The notes under the pieces were generated by a model. That model was not told where the DNA came from. It saw only the letters and a program-made list of their open reading frames with translations, and searched no databases. Both the position numbers and the translations under genes were made by a program. Below, in pieces: positions 1 through 13,174 of a stretch of DNA of 40,953 bases. How positions within the stretch are numbered: the stretch's first letter is position 1; every line of letters begins with the position of its first letter. Source of the DNA: Pestalotiopsis fici W106-1. Its lineage: Eukaryota > Ascomycota > Sordariomycetes > Amphisphaeriales > Sporocadaceae. Location: the NCBI RefSeq assembly GCF_000516985.1, contig NW_006917091.1:5159290-5200242 (forward strand), in the 5' to 3' direction.

Positions 1-15
1 AGAGAGAGAGAGAGG
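1..15. repeat. (AG)n microsatellite at the left edge
   Basis: The window opens with seven AG units followed by G. It mirrors the (CT)n run that closes the window, so both edges are dinucleotide repeats of the kind where short-read assemblies break. Confidence 0.9.
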
Positions 16-277
16 AAAAAGTAAACCCTCTCTCCAGCCCAGATGGAATTGCCACGGCAATTGGAACAAGGGGAGCCTTGAGCGGGTGGCGCCGCAGGGG
101 CACAGCAATCGGAAGACAAAGTGTGTGTCTCGAGGGGGGCACGCGAGCATGCGATATAAGCCAAATGATCTGGTAGAAAACCTTTAAACATACCCCGAAG
201 CCAGTAATCAGGATCCTGAACTCATCTTCTGTCTCGTCGCAGCTCACGCTTCTGGTGGCGGGGTCGATGGAACCCAT
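1..277 (-). CDS. Probable pyroglutamyl peptidase I, first exon only (gene leaves the window)
   Basis: On the minus strand an ATG at 277-275 opens a 28-codon exon (277 down to 194) that ends in the residues ILITGFG. It is followed directly by a consensus donor GTATGT at 193. The motif (V/I)L(V/I)TGFG, normally continued by PF, is the N-terminal signature of pyrrolidone-carboxyl (pyroglutamyl) peptidases. These are cytosolic cysteine peptidases that remove N-terminal pyroglutamate, and fungal members often have a short acidic leader before this strand, as here. The exon is exactly in phase with the donor. The rest of 1-193 reads as intron and has no obvious acceptor, so the second exon, with the catalytic Glu, Cys and His, lies outside the window. 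The identification rests on one short motif. A different Rossmann-like protein starting with ITGFG remains possible. Confidence 0.5.
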   Translation of the reverse strand, partial: MGSIDPATRSVSCDETEDEFRILITGFGVCLKVFYQIIWLISHARVPPSRHTLCLPIAVPLRRHPLKAPLVPIAVAIPSGLERGFTFSSLSL

Positions 278-1930
278 GGCGGCGCAATGGGGAGGTTTTA
301 TGGATGATTTGTGGTGGGCAAGGTGATGATGCAGTATGTCTACCCCGTCACGTTTAATATTGTTCTCGTATACAACAGCCCCTTCTCAACGCCAGTGACG
401 CCAGGATGAGACGTTCGCTGCTTGGGCAGTCGGGCGAGCAAGCAAAAGTGAATGGGGCGTTTATTGTTGTACTGAGTTGGTAGCTGGAACTAAACCCCAT
501 GTACCCGGAGCCGGAGGGAGCCGTGCTATCTTTATAGGCAAGGTATATTTGCAGGCATTTTTAATTGGGGGTCGAAACGAGAGAATTGACCACCTTACCC
601 GAACTTGACTCTTGCAGTTGCATGTATCTATCTGACTTGTGGGTATGTATGATGTAGGGGAGGGGGGTTACAGCGTACATACATATTGCGCAACAAATTT
701 ACCTCCCCCCCAGGTAATGTATGTAGGTCGCCTGACTAAAAACGGATGGGAACCCGCGGGGTAAAAAAAAAAAGCCAAGCGGCACGCTGTTATGGAGGGG
801 CTATTCACTTAGGTTAGATGCAATGTCCAGAAAAAACATGGAACCAAGGCTCGAATGTCCGTCAGTGGTTACGTCTTTTTGCCCGCTTTATTTGAACTGC
901 TGATGCATAGCGTCGAGTCATCGCTCATATGGTGCAAACCTAGACTGGTTGGGAAATCTGCAAAATCTTGTTGCATACTGCCTCAATCTGGAAGTGGTAG
1001 AATAGACCCCCCCATATAAGCACGAGATAGTACAAACATGTCATGATCTGCAACCTATAGCCCATATATGAATGGGCCATGACGGTAGCTATTATTATCA
1101 ATATAATACATTAAATAACATATTGGGGTCAATTGATCTATGTAGTGATTTGTTCTTATTAATCCGTAACCACTTAGTCATAGCCACGAAGCCGTTCACT
1201 CATATTATGCTTGTATTATTTGTGCCAAAGCATTGGCAGCGGGTTAAGCTTTGGACCGTGCTGTGCTACCTTGAGCCAGTGCAAATGATGAAATAAGGTA
1301 CAGAGTACGATTTCTTGGACATTTGCTAAAGATGGTGCCTAAGCATGTACATTTCATGACATGTATTCCTGTTTTACAAGTAAGACTCTCTTGGCATTGT
1401 TCTGCCCCAGGATCGAGATGCTTGATGTCCAATGTTGTTTCATTATAAGTCGTCAAATAAAGAACCAGCATTGGGATCTCCAAGCCGATACATTGCACTC
1501 TTGACGGGCTTGAGACCATAAAGTACAATATCAAGCAATGTTTTTAGCGTACGGCGCGGCTCCATTTGAGCCTCGACACTCACATAACTTCATCCAAACA
1601 AATCCACAATTCGCAAGCAATGAGCTTGACCTGCCACTCACAAAGATACGAGCATTGCATTTTCTCTCTATGAGAAGGACACTCGAATATCACCATCATC
1701 ATGTCAAGCGTAAGCATGTATTTCTACGATGCCACCCTGCCGAGACTGAATCTCTGACGATGCAGCCATGTCCGCTTAGACTGAACAAGAACAAACTGGC
1801 GTCAACGGCGTCACACAGCTGCTCCGAGCGATTGGAAGTTGGGGCACACCAAGGTGAGAGCAAAGGGGAACGAGACACCTGACTATGATCCAGCTTCTTA
1901 CTTTGTAATCCCAGTGGCCGGGGGTTACAC
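278..1930. other. Intergenic region between divergent genes
   Basis: This is 1.65 kb between the 5' end of the minus-strand partial gene and the plus-strand gene at 1931. It contains a short A run near 764-773 and an AT-rich patch near 1040-1240. The open frames here are short, overlap on both strands and have no recognisable domain. No RNA gene or mobile element was recognised. Confidence 0.6.
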
Positions 1931-2512
1931 ATGTTCCGGTCATTGATGGTAGCATCTTCAACAGCTGTATGTAGACTCTGGAGCAACAAATATTCTCCAT
2001 CCCTCCTTATCAAATATTCTCTATACACCAATTCCCTTGGCATATCACAACTAACAGGAACCGGGAATACCCCCAAGGCCATCCTAGGCGTCTCCCTCGC
2101 CGCGACCCTCGGCCTCCTGACGGGCTCGGGCTCGGCGGGCTTCCTGGTGGGCTCCTGCGTGGGCTTTGTCGGCGCCTTGATCGCGTACCACCGCCTGTCG
2201 CTGGCCCAGGCGCTCGTGGCCCTGCGCGAGAACCCTCGTCTCCTGCAGCTGCATCTGGCCTACAATTTCCCCCTCGCCGGCTTTGGCGGTCACATGTCCC
2301 GCGCCCAGCTCCGCGCCCCGTACTGGCGCGACAGCCTGCATCGGCAAATGTTTCTCATTGCCGCCTGGCAGAGCGCCTCAGTCCAGCTGGATGACCTCCA
2401 TGAAGCCCGGACCCGGGCCGAGGTCGAGAGGATCATGAGAGGGGAGAGTAGGGGAGAATTGGAGTATGAGGAGGTTGAGGATGGTGAAGCTCATGTTGAA
2501 GACAAACAATAA
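1931..2512 (+). CDS. Small membrane protein of unknown function
   Basis: This is a 193-residue uninterrupted frame that I do not recognise. Residues 1-40 are rich in Ser, Leu and Arg/Lys with no acidic residues, compatible with a mitochondrial targeting sequence. Residues about 50-88 form one long or two short glycine/alanine-rich hydrophobic segments (GLLTGSGSAGFLVGS region) resembling a glycine zipper. A soluble amphipathic part follows (about 95-165), and the last 25 residues are strongly acidic. From about 2080 to 2450 the DNA is GC-rich with third-position bias, which supports real coding. The stretch before 2060 looks less coding, so the true start might be a later exon: an acceptor-like AACAG lies near 2058. 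AATAAA-like signals occur at the stop (2508) and near 2549. Mitochondrial location is inference. Confidence 0.6.
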   Translation: MFRSLMVASSTAVCRLWSNKYSPSLLIKYSLYTNSLGISQLTGTGNTPKAILGVSLAATLGLLTGSGSAGFLVGSCVGFVGALIAYHRLSLAQALVALRENPRLLQLHLAYNFPLAGFGGHMSRAQLRAPYWRDSLHRQMFLIAAWQSASVQLDDLHEARTRAEVERIMRGESRGELEYEEVEDGEAHVEDKQ

Positions 2513-2745
2513 ATGGGACGCATATGAAGAATATCATTGTTGTCTAAAGAATAAAATGCTCCTATCTATCTAGTCCAAGATGCTTTTTTGACCGTTTGCT
2601 CGTGATATACAATCTGAAAAACACTATGCTCTATGTTTTTTTTAGCCCACCAAAGAATGCATCGCTTTATAGTCATGCTCGCTTATAAGCCACCACACTT
2701 CCGACTATGAATCCCACTTTGGTATACCCCTGAGGCCCCAGGACT

Positions 2746-5533
2746 TCAACCCGCCACAACAATCTCATCACCAACTTCCACAATTTGCAGCGATCCAGTA
2801 TTGTCCCACTGGACACGGCCTTCATCAACAGCATCTCTCAGTTCCTCAGACAGAGGCTTCTTGTCGCCCGTGTTGGGATCCCAATCCCATCCCTCTTGCA
2901 TCCACATCCAGCGCAGGTATGCCCTCAGCTCCTTATCTGCCGGCATGACTCTCATCCACTCGGGCTGGAACTCGGGCTCCCGGCCCTTGCCCTTCCAGTC
3001 CTCGGCGCGGCCGAGCAGCACGTCACGACAAAAGATGCGCCAGCTGTCAATGGCGTACGGCCCTTGCGTCATGTGGCCAATCTCCCACGCCGAGGCCCTA
3101 GGATCCTCGCTCTCCGCCGGCAGCTGCTCTCCGGCGCGGACGTCTGAGCCGTCACCAGGTACGGGGTAGTTCTTGACACCGTACCGGGTCTCGCGGCTCG
3201 GCGGGCTCTTGATCCAGATGCGGGCGTATTTCTGAATCTGTGCAGTCCGCACGACCGACAAGCCAAGGTGTTTGATCATGGATGCAATCTCATCAGGGCC
3301 GGCGACGAGTAGCGCGTGCGGAGTTGGGTACTTCTCCATCAATTCGTAAAAAACGGGCACCGAGATTCTACCGGGCGTCCTGACGAGGAAGGTGATGGCT
3401 ATCAGGAGGCGAAAGGGATCGCTGGCCAGCTCTTCCTGAATGAGCCCGAACCGTGGGGCGGAAAGGGTCGGGAATGGCAGCGCCGAGACTGTACCACGAG
3501 GTGGACGTGGACTCTTTGGCTTGAGGGGGCTGGCATTTGGTGTTGCAAAGTACTTTGACGTGGAGATTCGTTCCTGACTTGGAGTCTGGGAGGCGACGCG
3601 AAGGCTCTGGCGCCTCCCTTCGGCGCGTTCTATGATGGAAGAATCTACTCGAACGGGTGTACTTTCCGAAAGAGGAACTTTGCTAGGAGTCTTTGCTGCT
3701 AGCCGGAGGCTTTGGCGTCTGCCTTGGGTAGGATCTGTGGCGGCACGATCTCTCTGACGAATTGTACCTGCAGAGCCAGGCGTTCTCAAGGGTGTTCTCG
3801 TGGATGATCGTAATTCGTATATCCTAGCTGGAGCCGCAGACTGCGGAATCTTTCCATCCAATCTCGTAGTTCTCGCCGCTGATGTCCCCTTTGCTGGTGT
3901 TTCGTTGACTTGTTCATGTGCCCCTTCTTCGTTTTCATGAGCTTCCTCTTCGTTTTCATGAGCTCCATCCTCGTTTCCTGGTGTTCCATCTGATGGTGTT
4001 TCATTCATCGATTCATCCACTGGCTCGTTTTCTATTTCGTTTACCAGTTCTTGGTCTGCTTGTTTTCCATCTGGAAGCTCTTGATCTGATGTTTGGGGTT
4101 CTGTTTTTTCTGGGCTGTTCGTTGTTTGACCAACAGACTCATCCGCTTCTTCGACTTCTTGCCCTTCGCTTGCTGGTGCTTCAGCTGCTGGCTCATCTTC
4201 CATATCGAGCATTGGTAGCTCAATATTTAAAGGTTCTTGTTCTTGCTCGTTGATTTCTGGTTCCTGTTGGATTTGGTTGCTCAGGCACATTTCACCACTC
4301 GTAGACTCCTGGCCGCTTACGAGTGGCTGGCTTTTTAAATGGCCCTCGTTTTTCTCATCAACATGCTCTTCATGTTCAGAAATCTGAGCGGTAATCGCCT
4401 CGAGAGTCTTGTTGCCATTGCTCGTATACCAGACAGAAGCCTCCTGGAGAACGGGTGCTACTGACTCTGGGGTCTGCGGCATAATCTTGGCAGACTCCCT
4501 CTTCAGCTTCCGCTTAAGAGACCTGTTCTTCTTTTTCTCGGCTTTCTTCTCGGCTGCTTTGGCCGCACGATGGGCTACTGTCTCCACGCCCTCAGCATCG
4601 CCATCAGTCTTGGCATTGATGCTGGGGTCAGGTGTGACACCACCCTGAGCGTTTGCTGTAGCGGCAGCGGGTGGCGAAGGCTTCTCGAAGAAATGAGATT
4701 CATTTTTTTGGTTTCCGAGGCCTTCGCTTTTTCTTGGGCCTATTTTCCCCTGCAACCTCTTGGGACTCGGCAGTTCGTTTTTGGCCTTGCTTCTGTTGTT
4801 GTTGTTGTTGTTGTTGTTGCTGCTGCTGCTGATTTTGTTGACTCTTCTTCTGCTTATTCCTCTTTCTCTTCTTTTGCTGCTGCTGCTGCTGCTGCCCTTG
4901 CTGCTGGTGACTTTTCTGATTCCCCTGATGTGCCACCTTTCCTTGTGCCAGAGGGTCAACCTTCTGCAGATCCAAGGCCGCCGCCTTTTCTTCTGGCGTG
5001 CCGAGTTGCATCAGTTTGCCCATTTGCGTCAACACGTCCTGACCCTCCATGGACGACGGGTTGGCCAGCGAGTCCCTCCGGCTCCGCGCGCACGAAACCA
5101 TCATATCCCACACTTCGACACCGCGCAAGAGGCTCATGCGCCGGAGATCCTCGCACTTGTCGTCGTGCTTGCCGTTGGCGGCCAATAGTCCCAAATGGAG
5201 TCTTTCGAGGTCGTTGTCCGTCTCCCAGCCCAGCATAAAATCCTCGGCCAGGTCTGACTTGGTCTTGCTGCGATTGTGGTTCTCCTGCTCCTCGTCTTCT
5301 TCTGTTGTTACCATGCTAGATGACGGATGATTGGTTTTCTCCAGCCAGTCCATCACTTTTCTGTAAATCTTTTTTGGATTGGGTTGGGCATAGGCGACTC
5401 GTTGTTGTTTCGAGTCGAAAAAGCCCATCTGAGCCCTCAGGTAGCTCGGAAGAATAGAAAATGGCGGATTTTCCAAAAGCACAAAACCGTCAAATTGCCC
5501 TTGGTTGTTGGACCTTCCTTCATACGCACTCAC
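2746..5533 (-). CDS. MBD4-like HhH-GPD DNA glycosylase, frame interrupted at an A7 run
   Basis: The C-terminal part (about 3440 down to 2746) matches the glycosylase domain of MBD4 (methyl-CpG-binding domain protein 4), which removes T or U from G mismatches. The block TFLVRTPG...VPVFYELMEKYPTP is followed by the helix containing HLGLS and by YAIDSWRIFC. Asp at codon 3048-3046 aligns with the catalytic Asp of MBD4 (family motif NDSYRIFC). No methyl-CpG-binding domain is visible. The upstream region is long, acidic and Ser/Glu/Pro-rich, with basic nuclear-localisation-like clusters. The frame carrying the glycosylase is open back to about 4959 but has no ATG before 4482. A second frame starting with ATG at 5533 ends at a TGA (4702-4700) immediately after an A7 run. 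Skipping one base there gives one continuous frame of 928 residues. The sequence on both sides looks like the same Lys/Glu-rich protein. Alternatives are an isolated 578-residue gene starting at 4482, or an unusual intron. Confidence 0.7.
4700..5533 (-). CDS. N-terminal reading frame of the glycosylase locus (Gln-rich; possibly a separate gene)
   Basis: This is an ATG-started frame of 277 residues. Residues 1-190 have ordinary composition, beginning with a block around NPPFSILPSYLRAQMGFFDS, and appear to be a folded alpha-helical region I do not recognise. Residues about 205-255 are polyglutamine broken by Lys/Arg clusters. The last 20 residues are strongly basic (PKKKRRPRKPKK), a typical nuclear localisation signal. 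The frame stops on TGA at 4702-4700, right after AAAAAAA. The next frame is open across the same region and continues into the DNA glycosylase. I favour this being the N-terminal third of one nuclear protein, but as written it is a separate frame. Confidence 0.55.
   Translation of the reverse strand: MSAYEGRSNNQGQFDGFVLLENPPFSILPSYLRAQMGFFDSKQQRVAYAQPNPKKIYRKVMDWLEKTNHPSSSMVTTEEDEEQENHNRSKTKSDLAEDFMLGWETDNDLERLHLGLLAANGKHDDKCEDLRRMSLLRGVEVWDMMVSCARSRRDSLANPSSMEGQDVLTQMGKLMQLGTPEEKAAALDLQKVDPLAQGKVAHQGNQKSHQQQGQQQQQQQKKRKRNKQKKSQQNQQQQQQQQQQQQQKQGQKRTAESQEVAGENRPKKKRRPRKPKK
4703..4709 (-). other. A7 homopolymer at the frame break
   Basis: Seven A residues on the minus strand (T7 on plus) lie immediately upstream of the TGA that ends the N-terminal frame. 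Six A residues would join the two frames. It is therefore a candidate sequencing or assembly indel, a real frameshift mutation, or a slippage site. Confidence 0.6.
4793..4906 (-). repeat. CAG/CAA trinucleotide repeats (polyglutamine)
   Basis: There are two imperfect blocks, about 4793-4831 and 4874-4906, of CAA and CAG codons on the minus strand. They read as polyglutamine in the ATG-started frame. In the overlapping glycosylase frame the same bases read as poly-Ser and poly-Asn. The tract is prone to length variation. Confidence 0.85.
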
Positions 5534-6502
5534 GGAAGCAATGATGACTTCTGTCAGCTAGGGCCGTTTCTCATGCTGTCAGCTTTGGAACAGCATACAA
5601 TGAAGAGCCAAAATCAGACCAACTCAGACTTGAAACAGATTCAGAATAATTAATCAAGCAATAGAACAACATTACACATTATATGCAAAATTTTTCTTTT
5701 GGTGCAGGTTGAGGATGAGGTGCGTGTACAAGAAACAAAACTTGGGGGGATCTCTGGGGTAGGTCGGCCCGCTGGTGGGAAAATTTTGGACTCTGAGACC
5801 CAAGTGCAAAATTGGGTGCAAGTGGATTGGATTGGATCCTCGCCCGCCAACGTAAAAATGGTATATTCCCACTTGGCCCCATTCCACGTTGCACTGACCT
5901 ATTGGCGGCAAAGCTCATGAATGGGGGCAATGCTTGTTTACAAAACGCGATGAGAGATTTTCTTAGATATATGCCAACAATTTGGGATCATTGGTAAAGT
6001 CTGCAAAGGTCAAATGGCAGTCTTGCGAGTGACCTGAAAATGGAGAGATCTGCACCCTGGAATGTCTAACAGATGATGATGGGTAGCAAGTAGCTTGGAT
6101 GCACATCACTTCGATGACCTCATGTCATGATATTCATGCCAAACTCAAAAAGCGAACTTAATTCAAGGCTGTATACTTGGATTCTCGTCTTCGCCAGCCG
6201 AGATGTGGAAGAATGCTTCATGCTCAGAAAAGGATGCGCACAAGGGCTTGGCCGTACACAGAAGCAAAAGGTACATGTTTAGAATTCAGGAAAAACGAGA
6301 GCAAGAGGTGACTGTTGCCAGGCGTTCTTCTATTTACTTTAGAGCAAAAATGACATGTGCAAACAAAATCAATAGAAATAAGGAACTTGATTTACACTCT
6401 AAAGTCACTATCCCCCGTCTGCTCCCCTCGCATCAAGTCTTTTGCTTCAAAACAAAGGAGCCCTTTGGGGAGTCTAGTATTACATACAGGATTTCGTTTC
6501 GT
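5534..6502. other. Intergenic region
   Basis: This 0.97 kb lies between the glycosylase locus and the 3' end of cytochrome c1. It should contain the promoter of the minus-strand glycosylase and the 3' UTR of cytochrome c1. Short overlapping frames near 5650-5930 have no coding character. I see nothing else. Confidence 0.6.
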
Positions 6503-7835
6503 CTAGAGGCGCATGTTTCTGCCAGCCTTGGGAGGGTCGTACACAGTCTTCCTCGACTTGATCGGAGACCACTTGTATCGCTTCACCCAGATGCTGAGAG
6601 CAGTAAGGACCGCGGTGACGGTCAGCACCTTTACACCCATCTTCTTACGGTCGTCCATCTCGGGCTCGGCGGCCCAGTTGAGGAATTCGGTGACATCCTT
6701 GGCCATTTGCGAAGTCGAAGCAGGAGTCTCGTCCTCGTACTCAACCAGGCCATCGTACAGAACACGGGCCATGGCAATACCGGTACCGGGGAAGTAGGGG
6801 TTGAAGTTGAGGCCAGACTGGACCTGAGCACCAGCCGGGGGCTCCTCGGGGTAACCAGTCAACAAGCTGAAGATGTAGTTGCAGCCACCGTGGCGACCCT
6901 TGACGATCAAGCTCAGATCCGGGGGCAGAGCACCGTTGTTGGCAGCTCGGGCAGCCTCGTCGTTCTTGTAGGGAGCAGGAATGTAGTCGGAAAGCTTTCC
7001 AGGTCGCTTCTCAATCTCACCCTCATCGTTGGGCTCAGTGTCGTACTCGTTCTGCTCGGCCAGCTCCTTTGCCTCGTCGACAGTCAGGATAGTACCGACG
7101 AGAGTTCGGTAGGGGACACGGCTGAGCGAGTGGCAGGCAGCGCAAACTTCCTGGTAGACCTGGAAACCACGGCGGAGACTGAAGCACATTTATCAGTTTA
7201 CCGAAACTCGGCGGCCATGAAGTCGTCGGTATCTGCACTTACGCTTGGTGGTCAAAGGTCTTGGTCCATTGCTCGTGAACCCAGGGGTACTGTGTGGGGT
7301 GCAGACTGGATTGATGAATCAGCATACAGGTCTCGCAAACGCAGTTTTGGATGATGCGAGCTGAGATGAAGAGAGGCAGGACGTCGTCACGCGTCGCGAG
7401 CGCCGTCTCAATCCCCAATCTCCATCGCGGCCGTGTCTCTTGTTTTTGGACTCACCCTTCCTCAGCAGGCGTCATGGCATGTGCGGTAGGTCCGTAGAGG
7501 TGGTAGTACCACGCCACGGAACCAATGGCCACGGCGGTCGAAGCAGCGGCGGCGAAGTTCAGGCGGGTCGGGGTCTCGGCAGAGGCGGAGGAGCTCGATG
7601 TCGAGGCGGATCGCTGAAGAGAAGCGTCAAGTCAGTACATTTTTCGATGAAACGAGGTCCCAGAGATTGCCATTGAGATGCTGGCGGCGGCCCTCGACGG
7701 CCGAGGCAAGGTCTTTCCCCCTTCAATTCGGCTGGGATGATGGTCATTTCTCGGTCGTACCTTGGCGAAGCTGGAGGCGCCATTCCGGGCACCGCTGAGA
7801 ATGCGCGTCGAGCGCAGGCAGGATCTTGCCAACAT
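6503..7835 (-). CDS. CYT1: Cytochrome c1, heme protein of complex III
   Basis: This is the c-type heme subunit of the mitochondrial bc1 complex, passing electrons from the Rieske protein to cytochrome c. Four exons on the minus strand (7835-7761, 7613-7456, 7305-7243, 7178-6503) give 323 residues, close to other fungal cytochromes c1. All three introns (147, 150 and 64 bp) are GT-AG and keep the frame. Residues 1-25 ([11 protein letters not shown]...) are an Arg/Ser-rich presequence, followed by an Ala-rich hydrophobic sorting segment and YYHLYG. The heme site CAACH is at residues 111-115, and the axial-ligand region [17 protein letters not shown] lies downstream. The hydrophobic segment [20 protein letters not shown] anchors the C-terminus in the inner membrane. 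Start choice: the first ATG giving a mitochondrial presequence. CCAAT boxes lie upstream. Confidence 0.95.
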
Positions 7836-8628
7836 GATGGGCGAGCTGCTCTTCAGTCGTGCGAAGCGCGGCAAGCTGTGTTGACGGGTCAATGGGTCGG
7901 CAGACTCGTGGTCGTGAGGTCGGGAATCGTCTAACGTAGATTTGAAAACTACGAGTAAAAACAGCTCACTGAGGCCCCCGGCAAGAATAATGGAAAAACC
8001 CGATCGCTGATTGGAGAGATGACGGTCTGGAAGTGGACTCACACTAGCCACGTGACCTGCGGCTTTCCTGGTTCTGCCGATGAATTGATTGACTGGTTCG
8101 ATGCAGGAAGAAGGACGCCAAGAACGACACCCTCAACACCACCAATGGCCTGTCTAGGCCAACCTCGGATGCGTCGATGATTCATCTTGCAGTTGTTTGC
8201 ATCTCAATCAATCCTTTTATTGCATCACGGGATCATATTCTCATTCACATTTTGGAGCATCCCAATACTTCACCTGTCTCATTGCTGCGACTAAGTGCTG
8301 TCCCCACTTGGGCCGATTTACGGGATATTGCGTTGTCCAGCAGCCAGCTACAACTGACGATTGGTGGCGTTGCTATCAGTATCAAAATGGTGTCTTTCTT
8401 TGAGTCCTTTCCTATAGTATAGCTTGCGTTAAATGGACTGTGCAATTTTTTATCCAATACTTGTTTCTATTACACCACAATTTACGTGTTTGAACTCAAT
8501 TGGCATGGCTCTTCTAGTCTTGTCCAGTGGCAACAGCTTCAATAGCTTCAACAACTCTCGGATGTACCTATGTACCCAAGCATTATCAGGTGTAAAGAGA
8601 AGTGAGGCAGAGTCAATACTGAACCATG
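7836..8628. other. Intergenic region, promoter side of cytochrome c1
   Basis: This 0.8 kb lies between the cytochrome c1 start and the F-box relic. It holds the two CCAAT motifs noted separately. I see no coding frame with family similarity and no RNA gene. Confidence 0.55.
8010..8014 (-). promoter_or_regulatory. CCAAT box upstream of cytochrome c1
   Basis: CCAAT on the minus strand lies about 175 bp upstream of the cytochrome c1 ATG. A second CCAAT occurs on the plus strand at 8142-8146. Respiratory genes in fungi are classic targets of the Hap2/3/5 CCAAT-binding complex. The motif is short, so function is inference. Confidence 0.35.
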
Positions 8629-9145
8629 AATGCTGCTTCGCTTCAAATTATATACCGCGGCTGCAGGTGTTCAACAACCAGCAGCTTCCAACCACTACAG
8701 CCTGGCTTCGGCATCATTGCCAATTCGGACTGTCTTGAGAACTCCTGAACTGCTAGAGCTTGTACTACTCAATTTGGACCCGCGGTCATTGCTGGCATCG
8801 GTACAACGTACCAGTCATTGCTTCATGACCTGATCTGCACATCGCCGCTCCTCCAGGAACAGCTCTACGCCAGTCCCTCGACGTTCGGCCTCTTGAAACG
8901 ACTTGGAGATCAATCACCAGCTCGCCAACCTCACTGAAATCTCACCGGCTTGCTGAAGAAAAGCCGCTTCTTGAGGACCACAGTGGCGACACCAACGCAC
9001 CTGGTGGGCTTCAATCCTGGGGCCCAATCGCACCCGCTGTCGTACCTGCCCAGGTACGAAAGTGGTGCATCCACATGAGAGAAGGGCGTCGCCTTTTGCC
9101 GTCCTGACGCGAGCGGGCGACGAATGCTGCTTCCAATGCCAATTC
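8629..9145 (+). pseudogene. Decayed F-box protein gene
   Basis: The segment around 8737-8820 translates as RTPELLELVLLNLDPRSLL followed by ASVQRTSHCF, a typical fungal F-box start. The frame then runs into a stop. The adjacent frame continues immediately with HDLICTSPLLQEQLYAS, the expected rest of the F-box helix pair, so a single base appears lost near 8824. Further fragments in family order follow (GFNPGAQSHPLSYLP, then RPDASGRRMLL near 9100-9125), separated by a frameshift and an in-frame TGA. The N-terminal ATG at 8629 is also out of frame with the F-box. F-box proteins recruit substrates to SCF ubiquitin ligases through Skp1; this copy could not make a full one. The large fungal F-box families often contain such relics. 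Confidence 0.7.

Positions 9146-13174
<4,029 letters not shown>

Noticed and set aside
1040..1240. AT-rich patch as a transposon relic mutated by RIP
   Set aside because: No transposase or reverse-transcriptase fragments, terminal repeats or second copy are visible in the window. Composition alone is not enough.
4623..4760. A 112-bp intron joining the two glycosylase frames
   Set aside because: GT and AG positions give the right phase, but the donor (GTTGCA) is poor and no good branch point is present. A one-base homopolymer change is simpler.
4570..5238. Plus-strand frames with long poly-Val/poly-Leu runs opposite the CAG/CAA tract
   Set aside because: They are complements of the CAG/CAA repeats. 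Apparent membrane segments are an artefact of GTT/CTG repeats.
6203..7354. Plus-strand open frame of 383 codons over cytochrome c1
   Set aside because: It is the antisense shadow of the cytochrome c1 exons. The opposite strand has clear family identity, splice sites and a heme motif.
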